DNA from: Clostridiales bacterium
Lineage (GTDB): Bacteria > Bacillota > Clostridia > Oscillospirales > Oscillospiraceae
Assembly: GCA_003516765.1 (NCBI GenBank)
Contig: DPCD01000158.1
Coordinates: 718-13,138, forward strand
DNA length: 12,421 nucleotides
Direction: 5' to 3'
Position numbers and translations under genes: made by a program. Under the pieces are notes generated by a model. The model was given only the letters and a program-made list of their open reading frames with translations, searched no databases and had not been told where the DNA came from. Positions 1 to 6,703 of this stretch are shown here, piece by piece; the stretch's first letter is position 1, and each line of letters opens with the position of its first letter.

Positions 1-1
1 C

Positions 2-319
2 CCGGTCAAGCACTACGCGCTCGTTGCGGGCTTCAATGAAATCGGAGAGTCCATCGAGGAAACGGTCCACCGCGAGGTGCTGGAGGAGACGGGGCTGCGG
101 GTCAGGAACCTGCGCTTTTATAAGTCTCAGCCGTGGGTCTTTACGGATACGCTGCTCTTCGGCTTCTTTGCCGAGTTGGACGGCAGCGACAAGATTACCG
201 TCCAGGAGGACGAGCTGTCGGAAGCCGGCTGGTTTTACCGCAGCGAAATTCCGGAGGACCGGACGCATCTGAGCCTGACCGGTGAGATGATGGAACAGTT
301 CAGGAAAGGACTTGCATAA
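2..319 (+). CDS. NudC-like Nudix hydrolase (NAD+ diphosphatase family), 5' partial
   Basis: The frame is open from the window edge to a TAA at 317-319, so only the C-terminal 105 or so residues are visible. A complete Nudix box is readable (G-FNEIG-E, seven residues, then REVLEETGL), which is the Mg2+-binding catalytic helix that cleaves nucleoside-diphosphate-linked substrates. Downstream, the motif SQPWVFTDTLLFGFFAE matches the SQPW signature that separates NADH/NAD+ pyrophosphatases (NudC type) from other Nudix enzymes. Family knowledge gives hydrolysis of NAD(H) to NMN(H) and AMP, and for NudC also removal of NAD caps from RNA. The N-terminal domain and any zinc ribbon lie outside the window. 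Family assignment is firm; the exact substrate is inferred. Confidence 0.88.
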   Translation, partial: PVKHYALVAGFNEIGESIEETVHREVLEETGLRVRNLRFYKSQPWVFTDTLLFGFFAELDGSDKITVQEDELSEAGWFYRSEIPEDRTHLSLTGEMMEQFRKGLA

Positions 320-320
320 C

Positions 321-650
321 ATGAAAGAAAACGAACGCGAAGAAAAGTCGCTTGCGCCGGACGAAGACGCAGCTGCAAAGCAGAAGCGCCGCCAGCAGGA
401 GGACAGAAGCCGGTTTTTCCAGCTGCTTGCGGGCGGGTATCTGGTGTACCTTGCCTGGCAGCTGATTTCCGGCGCAATCGGAGACAAGGACTGGCAGACA
501 ACGAAGCTCGTCGGCGTGATTGCAGGCTTTGTGTTTGCCGCTGTCGGGATATGGCTGCTGATTCACAATCTGCGGGCGGAAGCAAAAAAGCATGAAGCGG
601 CGCAGCAGCCGGAGGAACCGGAAACCAAAGAAGGAGAAGACGAGACATGA
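321..650 (+). CDS. Small two-TM membrane protein, unknown function
   Basis: The product is 109 residues and was not recognised as a named family. The ATG at 321 lies one base after the Nudix stop, with an AGGAAAGGA element just upstream inside the end of the Nudix gene, so translational coupling is likely. A TTG at 312 would add only three residues and is less plausible. The N-terminal 30 residues and the C-terminal 25 are very hydrophilic (Glu/Lys/Gln-rich, probably cytosolic tails). Between them are two hydrophobic helices, about residues 32-53 (FFQLLAGGYLVYLAWQLI) and 66-86 (LVGVIAGFVFAAVGIWLLI). Both tails would face the same side of the membrane. Its partner is probably the next gene, which overlaps it by four bases. 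Confidence 0.75.
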   Translation: MKENEREEKSLAPDEDAAAKQKRRQQEDRSRFFQLLAGGYLVYLAWQLISGAIGDKDWQTTKLVGVIAGFVFAAVGIWLLIHNLRAEAKKHEAAQQPEEPETKEGEDET

Positions 651-1006
651 ACAATTCCATGAACGATCTGATGAATTTGATTTCCGTCCTGTGCGGCGGA
701 TACTGCCTGTACACCTGGTTCCGTCTGGTGCGGGAGAAGAAGCTGTTTATGAGCAGCATTCTGCTGCCGAAGGACCGCAAGCCATCCGACTGCCTCGACG
801 AAGAGGGCTACATTAAAACAATCCGCCCGAAGCTCGGCATTCTGGGACTGGTGATTTTGCTGTTCGGCGTGTTCTCTGCCATCAACGAGCGATGCGACCC
901 GCCCATTCTGGAATTTCCCTGGACGTTTGTGCCCTGGGGCGTGGAGGCGGTTGTGCTGATCTGGTATGCCGTGACGAGCTCGCGCGCCATGCGGGATTAT
1001 TTCTGA
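647..1006 (+). CDS. Small three-TM membrane protein, unknown function
   Basis: The product is 119 residues and was not recognised as a named family. Its ATG (647-649) overlaps the preceding TGA stop (648-650) in an ATGA arrangement, with AAGGAG at 631-636 as ribosome binding site. The two small membrane proteins are therefore probably made in a coupled way and may form a complex. Predicted membrane segments by eye are about residues 8-26, 63-79 and 92-110. A charged loop (about 26-62, containing REKK and PKDRKP) lies between the first two. The gene ends the Nudix cluster and is followed at once by an intrinsic terminator. The coding call rests on codon pattern, RBS and coupling; the function is unknown. 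Confidence 0.75.
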   Translation: MNNSMNDLMNLISVLCGGYCLYTWFRLVREKKLFMSSILLPKDRKPSDCLDEEGYIKTIRPKLGILGLVILLFGVFSAINERCDPPILEFPWTFVPWGVEAVVLIWYAVTSSRAMRDYF

Positions 1007-1017
1007 CCATACAACCT

Positions 1018-1054
1018 TCACCCCGGCGGGAGTATCCTGCCGGGGTGATTTTTT
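1018..1054 (+). terminator. Intrinsic terminator of the Nudix/membrane-protein cluster
   Basis: A 14-bp stem (arms 1018-1031 and 1035-1048, one G-T wobble) with a three-base GTA loop is followed directly by six T residues at 1049-1054. It begins 12 bases after the last stop codon. Confidence 0.92.
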
Positions 1055-1066
1055 GCCGGTTTGCGG

Positions 1067-1095
1067 TTGTAAAATGAGATGGCGTGTGATAAACT
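1067..1095 (+). promoter_or_regulatory. Candidate prfC promoter (extended -10)
   Basis: TTGTAA (1067-1072) and TAAACT (1090-1095) are separated by 17 bases. A TGn extension (TGA at 1087-1089) sits immediately before the -10 hexamer. Each hexamer matches the SigA consensus at four of six positions. The same TGn-TAAACT arrangement occurs before the SLH gene. The transcript would start near 1102, giving a leader of about 88 bases. The call is by eye only. Confidence 0.45.
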
Positions 1096-1192
1096 AGAAC
1101 AGTTGTGAAAACTTTGCATGATTTGGAGGGCAAACCCATGTAGCAGCGTGTGACCCGGAAAACTAGACTAGAATTTGGAGGCAGAATACATG
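1082..1192 (+). repeat. Imperfect direct duplication of the prfC leader
   Basis: Three blocks recur in the same order: GCGTGTGA (1082-1089 and 1146-1153), AAACTAGA (1091-1098 and 1160-1167) and ATTTGGAGG (1121-1129 and 1173-1181). Each ATTTGGAGG is followed, with exactly eight intervening bases, by an ATG (1138 and 1190). The first ATG runs straight into TAG; the second starts prfC. The layout suggests a duplicated promoter/RBS segment whose first copy became a decoy or regulatory start. Confidence 0.65.
1121..1143 (+). promoter_or_regulatory. Start-stop element (RBS + ATG + TAG) in the prfC leader
   Basis: TTGGAGGG (1123-1130) is a strong ribosome binding site placed correctly for the ATG at 1138-1140, which is followed immediately by TAG at 1141-1143. 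A ribosome initiating here would carry only fMet-tRNA, with an amber codon in the A site. This is a minimal ORF of one sense codon, 46 bases before the prfC start. That it regulates the downstream release-factor gene is inference; the element itself is read directly. Confidence 0.6.
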
Positions 1193-2779
1193 GCTACCCT
1201 GAAAGAAGAAATCTCCCGGCGCAGAACCTTTGCGATCATCTCGCACCCGGACGCCGGTAAAACGACGCTGACCGAAAAGTTCCTGCTCTACGGCGGGGCA
1301 ATTGCGCAGGCTGGCGCGGTCAAGGGCAAGAAGAACTCGCGCGCGGCGGTCTCCGACTGGATGGAGATCGAAAAGCAGCGCGGCATTTCTGTTACCTCGT
1401 CGGTCATGCAGTTCCAGTATGAGGGCTACTGCATCAATATTCTCGACACCCCTGGACATCAGGACTTCTCCGAGGACACGTACCGCACGCTCATGGCAGC
1501 GGACTCTGCGGTCATGGTCATCGACGGCGCGAAGGGCGTCGAGCCGCAGACGCGCAAGCTCTTCAAGGTCTGCGCCATGCGCCACATTCCGATTTTTACG
1601 TTTATCAACAAGATGGACCGCGAGTCGCGCGACCCGTTTGATCTGCTCGACGAGCTTGAAAATGAGCTGGGCATCGAAACGTATGCCTGTAACTGGCCCA
1701 TTGGCTCGGGCAAGGAATTCCAGGGTGTGTATGACCGCAGAGCCGGTCAGCTGCTGTTCTTCTCGGGCGTCTCGGGCAAAAACCGCGCGGACAAGCTGGA
1801 AATTGATCTGGACGACGAGAAGGTCTCCGAGCTGATCGGAGAGAAGCGGCACAACCAGTTAAAAGACGACGTGGAGTTACTTGGCGCGGGGCGCGAGTTT
1901 GATATGGCGGAGGTACAGCGCGGCGAGCTTTCGCCGGTGTTCTTCGGCTCGGCGCTGACGAACTTCGGCGTGGAGCCGTTTTTGGAAGAATTCCTGCGCA
2001 TGACGCCGAGCCCGCTGCCGCGTGTGGCAGACTGCGGCGAGATTGATACGTTCAGCCCTGATTTTTCGGCGTTCGTTTTCAAGATTCAGGCAAACATGAA
2101 CAAGGCGCACCGCGACCGGCTGGCGTTCATGCGTATCTGCTCGGGCAAATTCGAGCGCGACGCGGAATATTACCACGTGCAAGGGGGTAAGAAGATGCGC
2201 CTGTCCCAGCCGCAGCAGCTCATGGCGTCCGAGCGTGAGATTGTGGACGAAGCGTACGCGGGCGATATCATCGGCGTCTTCGACCCCGGCATTTTCTCGA
2301 TCGGCGACACGATCTGCACGCCGGGCAAGAAATTCAAATTCGGCGGCATTCCGACCTTCGCACCCGAGCATTTCTCGCGCGTCAGCCCCAAAGACTCGAT
2401 GAAGCGCAAGCAGTTCATCAAGGGCACCGAGCAGATTGCACAGGAGGGCGCGATTCAGATTTTCAAACTGCCGAACTCCGGTATGGAAGAGGTCATCGTG
2501 GGCGTGGTCGGCACGCTGCAATTTGACGTGTTCCAGTACCGCATGAAGGGCGAGTATGGCGTGGACCTTCGGATGGAGGGGCTACCGTATGAGTACCTGC
2601 GGTTTATCGACAAGGCGCCGGTGGCAGACCTCAAGGATCTCAACCTGTCTTCGGACGTGGAGCTGCTGGAAGACTACAAGGGAAGAAGCCTGCTGGTGTT
2701 CGCGTCGAACTGGTCGATCGACTACACCATCAAGCGCAATCCCGGTCTCGAGCTTTCCGAGACGGCGCAGAACTGGTAA
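1190..2779 (+). CDS. prfC: Peptide chain release factor 3 (RF3)
   Basis: The product is 529 residues, the usual length for bacterial RF3. RF3 is a cytosolic translational GTPase that removes RF1/RF2 from the ribosome after peptide release. The N-terminal G domain is complete: P-loop HPDAGKTT at residues 19-26, switch-region RGISVTSS at about 64-71, DTPGH at 86-90 and NKMD at 140-143. The insert AVKGKKNSRAAVSDWMEIE at about 43-61 is typical of RF3 rather than EF-G. Domains II and III follow (for example GTLQFDVFQYRMKGEYGV near residue 443). The ATG at 1190 was chosen because GGAGG (1177-1181) sits eight bases upstream; a TTG at 1175 overlaps that RBS and would add only five residues. The gene is monocistronic, between terminators, with an unusual start-stop leader. 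Confidence 0.97.
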   Translation: MATLKEEISRRRTFAIISHPDAGKTTLTEKFLLYGGAIAQAGAVKGKKNSRAAVSDWMEIEKQRGISVTSSVMQFQYEGYCINILDTPGHQDFSEDTYRTLMAADSAVMVIDGAKGVEPQTRKLFKVCAMRHIPIFTFINKMDRESRDPFDLLDELENELGIETYACNWPIGSGKEFQGVYDRRAGQLLFFSGVSGKNRADKLEIDLDDEKVSELIGEKRHNQLKDDVELLGAGREFDMAEVQRGELSPVFFGSALTNFGVEPFLEEFLRMTPSPLPRVADCGEIDTFSPDFSAFVFKIQANMNKAHRDRLAFMRICSGKFERDAEYYHVQGGKKMRLSQPQQLMASEREIVDEAYAGDIIGVFDPGIFSIGDTICTPGKKFKFGGIPTFAPEHFSRVSPKDSMKRKQFIKGTEQIAQEGAIQIFKLPNSGMEEVIVGVVGTLQFDVFQYRMKGEYGVDLRMEGLPYEYLRFIDKAPVADLKDLNLSSDVELLEDYKGRSLLVFASNWSIDYTIKRNPGLELSETAQNW

Positions 2780-2831
2780 GCGGGTCTCGAATTTGGGACT
2801 GTTCACAAAAAATTCACAAATTATTTTTACC

Positions 2832-2860
2832 GGGTGGGAGGAAATCTTGCCCTGTTTTTT
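2832..2860 (+). terminator. Probable prfC terminator
   Basis: A seven-bp stem (2832-2838 with 2846-2852, containing three G-T wobbles) and a seven-base loop are followed after TG by six T residues at 2855-2860. It lies 53 bases past the prfC stop. The stem is weak, so termination may be partial. Confidence 0.5.
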
Positions 2861-2901
2861 CTATTTATAGAAAAATATGGGATGTGAATTAAAACAAAAG
2901 T

Positions 2902-2930
2902 GTTACAGAAAAGGAACGAAAAGATACAAT
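2902..2930 (+). promoter_or_regulatory. Candidate distal promoter of the SLH gene
   Basis: GTTACA (2902-2907) and TACAAT (2925-2930) are separated by 17 bases; the -10 matches SigA at five of six positions and the -35 at four. A start near 2937 would give a leader of about 164 bases. It would begin with two small hairpins, GCCG-AAC-CGGC (2934-2944) and GCC..GGC (2957-2968), which do not match a riboswitch class I recognise. Confidence 0.45.
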
Positions 2931-2983
2931 TTGCGCCGAACCGGCAAAATGACCACAAGCCCTAGTAGGCAAAGGGGTGAGAT

Positions 2984-3002
2984 TCTTAATTTCTCTTAAT
3001 TT
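2984..3002 (+). promoter_or_regulatory. Tandem TCTTAATTT operator-like direct repeat
   Basis: TCTTAATTT occurs at 2984-2992 and again at 2994-3002, a 10-base period on one DNA face. It ends 12 bases upstream of the proximal -35 element (3015). Helically phased direct repeats just upstream of a -35 are typical of response-regulator binding sites such as PhoP-type boxes. The regulator is unknown. Confidence 0.3.
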
Positions 3003-3014
3003 TGCACGAAATAG

Positions 3015-3042
3015 TTGCAAATTTTAATTTTTATGGTAAACT
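3015..3042 (+). promoter_or_regulatory. Candidate proximal promoter of the SLH gene
   Basis: TTGCAA (3015-3020) and TAAACT (3037-3042) are 16 bases apart, with an extended -10 TGG at 3034-3036. Transcription would start near 3049 and leave a leader of about 50 bases. That leader carries a stable hairpin with CCCGC/GCGGG arms and an AGAA loop (3057-3070) upstream of the RBS, possibly an RNA-stabilising 5' stem. Confidence 0.5.
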
Positions 3043-3100
3043 AAGAAAGAACAATCCCCGCAGAAGCGGGAAAATGGAAGGAAATTGAGAGGTGTTCTTT

Positions 3101-6100
3101 ATGAAGAAGAAATTGAGCAGACTCTTATGCGCGCTCCTCGTCATGACGATGGTGCTCGCAATGGTCCCCGCTGTTTCGGCTGCGGAGCCCACAGGAACGG
3201 TGGATGACCCTATCATTATGTATGTGGGGGACAACAGCAGCGAGTATGTAACGCATACGTATGGCTGCACAAACACGAAACACTCGGCGAAGCTTCAGTT
3301 TACAGAAATTTTCAACGGCAGAGAAACCGCGCTGAGCGCGCAGAAGTATGTCTCCTTCGACAAGGCAACCGGAACCTTCAAGGCGACAACTGCAACCTAC
3401 AGAAGCACGTACCCCAATTTTGGTCTGGTGAAGGTGACTGTCGGCTGCGCAGGCGAAGGTAAAACGCCGCACGATGATTTCAAGGCGGAGACCGTCTACT
3501 TCCAGGTCTACTCTGTGGCGACCGGCATTACACTGAAAACCGCGACCGGCTCGACGCTTTCGTCTCTGAGCCTTCCGGTTGGCGAGGAGCAGAGAATTTA
3601 CTACACGATGAATCCTGCGTCCGCAAACCCGGACAATGTGGATGCGTGGTTTGATAATTCCAATGTGAAAGTGCTTGATGATGGGTGGGACGAGGACGCC
3701 AACGGTACATATTTTACCGTCAAAGCAACAAAAGGCGGCGTGATCACGACGCTCAACATTGAGCTCGACGGCGATACGAGCCATAAGCCCGTCACCAAGG
3801 AATATAGCGTTCTGACCGGCAGCGCTGCAAACCTCACACTGAAAACCGGCAGCACTGTTCTTGCGCAGAGCGGCGACGACGGAGACTCCTACATCGAGTC
3901 CTCCATCGGCAAGACGATTTCGATTACCGCGACGGCAGACACTGTCCTCGGAAGCGTATCCGACATTGAATGGGATTCCAGTAACCCCGACTGCGCGTCG
4001 TTTGTCGGCACACCGAAAAACGGCAGGGTTGATCTGAAGGTCACCGGCGCAGGCACGACGAAAATTACGGCGACCCTCGGCGGCAAGACCGCAACGTTCG
4101 AGGTGCGCGTCCTCAAGGACATCACCAGCATTGCGATTCATGATACAAACGGCAAGACGATGGACGATCAGGAGCTGACGGTCGGCGGAGACGAGCTGAC
4201 AGCAAAGGCAGTTGTCTATCCGACGAAATATAAGGAGAGCGCAAAGTCCGCCGTGTGGTCCATTGAAGACAAGGACGTTCTGGATTTCGGCAAAGAGTAC
4301 ATCAAATGGGTCGACCCGGACACGGGCAAGCTGACGACCGAGACCGCAACGTTCAAGGCAGTCGGCGCAGGCACAACGAAGGTGACTGTTACACTCGGTA
4401 AGCAGACCGACTCGTTCCGCGTTACTGTGAAGAACGCGGCAAAGACGATTAACATTACAAGACTTGTTAACATCTCGAATCTGAGCGCGACGGTTCGCAA
4501 CGGCTCTGAGACCGAAATCGTTTCGAGAATGAACGCGAACAGCAAGTTCAGCCAGAGCCTTGCAATTACCGATACTGGCGATACAATTTTTGTTCCTGTA
4601 AGATGGGTTTCTGCCTTTAAGGATAGCAGTAAGTCTGCTACAGTCTATGGTCAACTTTTGACCACTGACGGAGAGTACAATTTCAATTATGGAAAGCTCT
4701 CGACGCAGATCACGCTGACGGCGACACTGACCGACGACGCGGCGGTGACCGACATCGCCATTACGGCAAACAAGGATAACGCGATTGAAAACGACGTCAT
4801 CCGTCTGACGGCGACGCCGACGGTCGAACCGTCCAGCGCAGAGGTCAAGTATCAGTGGTACGTCAACGGCAAGGCGGTCTCCGGCGCAACAAAGGCGACG
4901 CTTTCCTACACGATTCCGAAGTCCTCTTCCGACAGTGCCACGTTGTATAAGTTCGTCTGCGAGGTGACTGCATCCTACAAGGGAACGAGCACGACCTCCG
5001 AGTCTAAGGCGTTTACCGTCACCGTTTCGAGAGACTACACCGTGAGCGTCACGGCGAACAAATCCAAATCCAGCTATACTGTCGGCGACAAGGCTGAAAT
5101 GAAGGCGACGCTCTATTATAAGGGCTCTGCCGTTTCCAACAGCGCGTTCTCCTGGCAGCTGTTTGACGAGAACGACAACGCGCTCGACTCCGGCATTGCG
5201 ACCATCTCTGGCAACAACGCCAGCGCGACCGTGACCACCAAGGCGGTCAAGAACGCGAAGGGCGACAAGATCGTGGTTCGTGCGACGGTTGACTACCGCG
5301 GCTACAGCTACTCCAGCAGTGAGACGATTACCGTTAACCCGGCGCAGGCGGCAACCGTCAAGCAGTCCGTCGGCTCCGGCGCTGCGATCAAGTCTTCGAG
5401 CATCATCAGCGCCGTCACCAAGGCGGCAGGCTCCAGCGCGAAGGTTTCCTACATCGTCTTCGGCAGCGAAAGAAGCTGCAAGCTGACCAAGAGCTCCAGC
5501 TCGTCTTCGTCCATCGATGATACCAAGTGCTACGTCTCCACGACCTCCGGTCAGAAGCTCTCCGACGTGTATGTCAAGACCTCCGCTTCCAGCGCGTCCG
5601 TCACCTACACCGCCTATGATGCAGACGATTACGTTCTGGCAACCGGCACCGTCAGCTTCGATACCAACGACGCCAATGACACCATTTCGTCTTCCGGTGC
5701 AAGCTTCAAGAACGCTGCGGCGGTCGATCAGATCATCGAGGACTACCCCGACGCAGACTATGTGAAGTTTGATCTTCCCAGTGCCGCAGACGGCAAGCTC
5801 TACTATGAGTTCAACACCATTTCCGACTTCACCGGCGAGGTCAAGGATTCCGAGAAGTACTATCTGAATGCGGGCAGCAAGGATCTGGACGCAGAAGATG
5901 TCTATTTCCTGCCGGTCTACGGCGCGAAGGGCAAGGTCACGATTTCCTACACCGCTTTCTCGTCGTCCAATTCGGATCTCGGCAGCGGCAAGATCGCGCT
6001 CACCATCAAGAGCAAGACCGCATCGAGCAAGTTCACCGACGTCACCGCCAAGAACGTTGGCTCCTGGGCGGCAGACTCCATCGATTTCTGCGCGGATAAC

Positions 6101-6565
6101 GATCTTGTCAACGGCAAGAGTACGTATTCGTTTGCACCGAGCGATAACCTGACCCGTGGTCAGCTCGTCGCGATTCTTTACCGCGCGGCAGGCGCACCTT
6201 CCGTCTCCGGCATCTCCAACCCGTTCACCGACGTGAAGTCGTCCGCTTACTACTACAATGCAGTCCTCTGGGCATACAAGAACGGCGTTGTCACCGGCAC
6301 GAGTGCAGACAAGTTCAGCCCCGACGCCAATGTTACCCGTGAGCAGATTGCGGCAATCCTGTACCGCTACATGGGCTCGCCCGCAGCAACCGGCTCTCTG
6401 ACCGGCTACGCAGACCGCGCCAAGATCAGCTCCTGGGCAACCACCGCTATGCAGTGGGCAATCGGCAAGGGCTACATCACCGGCATCGGCACGAAACTTG
6501 ACCCCGCGGGCAAGGCAACACGCGCACAGGTCGCCGTCATGATGCACCGCTTCCTGACCAAGTAA
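3101..6565 (+). CDS. Secreted Big2/Ig-like repeat protein with three C-terminal SLH domains
   Basis: The product is 1154 residues. It begins with a signal peptide (MKKK, a hydrophobic core to about residue 24, cleavage near VSA-A). A chain of beta-sandwich modules follows, starting at about residues 139, 242, 339 (Big2-like, ending GAGTTKVTV), 547 (Ig-like with a YQWYVNG core), 645, 746 and 873. Three SLH repeats then run from about 974, 1040 and 1103 to the end, with TRGQ, TREQ and TRAQ in the place of the usual TRAE motif. SLH domains bind secondary cell-wall polymers, so this is a cell-surface or S-layer-associated protein; an adhesin role is inference. A Ser-rich stretch (KSSSSSSSIDD) lies near residue 800. 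ATG 3101 is chosen over GTG 3092 because GAGAGG (3087-3092) fits the ATG and the signal peptide begins there. A low-GC patch at 4561-4690 stands out. Confidence 0.93.
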   Translation: MKKKLSRLLCALLVMTMVLAMVPAVSAAEPTGTVDDPIIMYVGDNSSEYVTHTYGCTNTKHSAKLQFTEIFNGRETALSAQKYVSFDKATGTFKATTATYRSTYPNFGLVKVTVGCAGEGKTPHDDFKAETVYFQVYSVATGITLKTATGSTLSSLSLPVGEEQRIYYTMNPASANPDNVDAWFDNSNVKVLDDGWDEDANGTYFTVKATKGGVITTLNIELDGDTSHKPVTKEYSVLTGSAANLTLKTGSTVLAQSGDDGDSYIESSIGKTISITATADTVLGSVSDIEWDSSNPDCASFVGTPKNGRVDLKVTGAGTTKITATLGGKTATFEVRVLKDITSIAIHDTNGKTMDDQELTVGGDELTAKAVVYPTKYKESAKSAVWSIEDKDVLDFGKEYIKWVDPDTGKLTTETATFKAVGAGTTKVTVTLGKQTDSFRVTVKNAAKTINITRLVNISNLSATVRNGSETEIVSRMNANSKFSQSLAITDTGDTIFVPVRWVSAFKDSSKSATVYGQLLTTDGEYNFNYGKLSTQITLTATLTDDAAVTDIAITANKDNAIENDVIRLTATPTVEPSSAEVKYQWYVNGKAVSGATKATLSYTIPKSSSDSATLYKFVCEVTASYKGTSTTSESKAFTVTVSRDYTVSVTANKSKSSYTVGDKAEMKATLYYKGSAVSNSAFSWQLFDENDNALDSGIATISGNNASATVTTKAVKNAKGDKIVVRATVDYRGYSYSSSETITVNPAQAATVKQSVGSGAAIKSSSIISAVTKAAGSSAKVSYIVFGSERSCKLTKSSSSSSSIDDTKCYVSTTSGQKLSDVYVKTSASSASVTYTAYDADDYVLATGTVSFDTNDANDTISSSGASFKNAAAVDQIIEDYPDADYVKFDLPSAADGKLYYEFNTISDFTGEVKDSEKYYLNAGSKDLDAEDVYFLPVYGAKGKVTISYTAFSSSNSDLGSGKIALTIKSKTASSKFTDVTAKNVGSWAADSIDFCADNDLVNGKSTYSFAPSDNLTRGQLVAILYRAAGAPSVSGISNPFTDVKSSAYYYNAVLWAYKNGVVTGTSADKFSPDANVTREQIAAILYRYMGSPAATGSLTGYADRAKISSWATTAMQWAIGKGYITGIGTKLDPAGKATRAQVAVMMHRFLTK
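4561..4690 (+). other. Low-GC, codon-atypical patch inside the SLH gene
   Basis: By hand count 51 of 130 bases are G or C (about 39%), against about 55% in the preceding 60 bases. Codons such as CAA, CTT, TTG, TCT, GCT and ACT, rare in the rest of the gene, cluster here. The reading frame stays intact; the patch encodes about residues 488-530, between two Ig-like modules. Confidence 0.5.
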
Positions 6566-6595
6566 ACAGCGAACGGAAATAAGAATATACCCGAA

Positions 6596-6627
6596 AGGCT
6601 CCCGGATTTGTATCCGGGAGCCTTTTT
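6596..6627 (+). terminator. Intrinsic terminator of the SLH gene
   Basis: A perfect 12-bp stem (6596-6607 and 6612-6623) with a TTGT loop runs into five T residues (6623-6627), 30 bases past the stop codon. Confidence 0.93.
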
Positions 6628-6631
6628 CTGC

Positions 6632-6658
6632 ACAGGAAGGCAGCATCCGGCATAGATT
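6632..6658 (+). promoter_or_regulatory. Tentative mother-cell sigma factor promoter for the cotJ operon
   Basis: CATAGATT at 6651-6658 resembles the SigE -10 (CATACANT) and the SigK -10 start (CATA). An AC at 6632-6633, 17 bases upstream, would fit a SigK -35. The expectation comes mainly from known control of cotJ in Bacillus by mother-cell sigma factors; the match is weak. Confidence 0.22.
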
Positions 6659-6703
6659 GATGCAGGGCGAAACGCCCCGGAAAATAGGAAGGAGTGTCAG
6701 ACC

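Noticed and set aside
1163..2521. Minus-strand open frames opposite prfC
   Set aside because: They overlap a confidently identified essential-type gene, have unnatural composition and no ribosome binding sites; they are codon-bias shadows.
2802..2820. Direct repeat TTCACAAA at 2802-2809 and 2813-2820
   Set aside because: It has an 11-base period but lies between the prfC stop and its terminator, away from any promoter, so an operator role is not supported.
2931..3000. Possible c-di-GMP or c-di-AMP riboswitch upstream of the SLH gene
   Set aside because: GGGGTGAG and GCCGAACC fragments recall the ydaO class, but the conserved distal elements and pairing pattern are missing and a second promoter lies downstream of the region.
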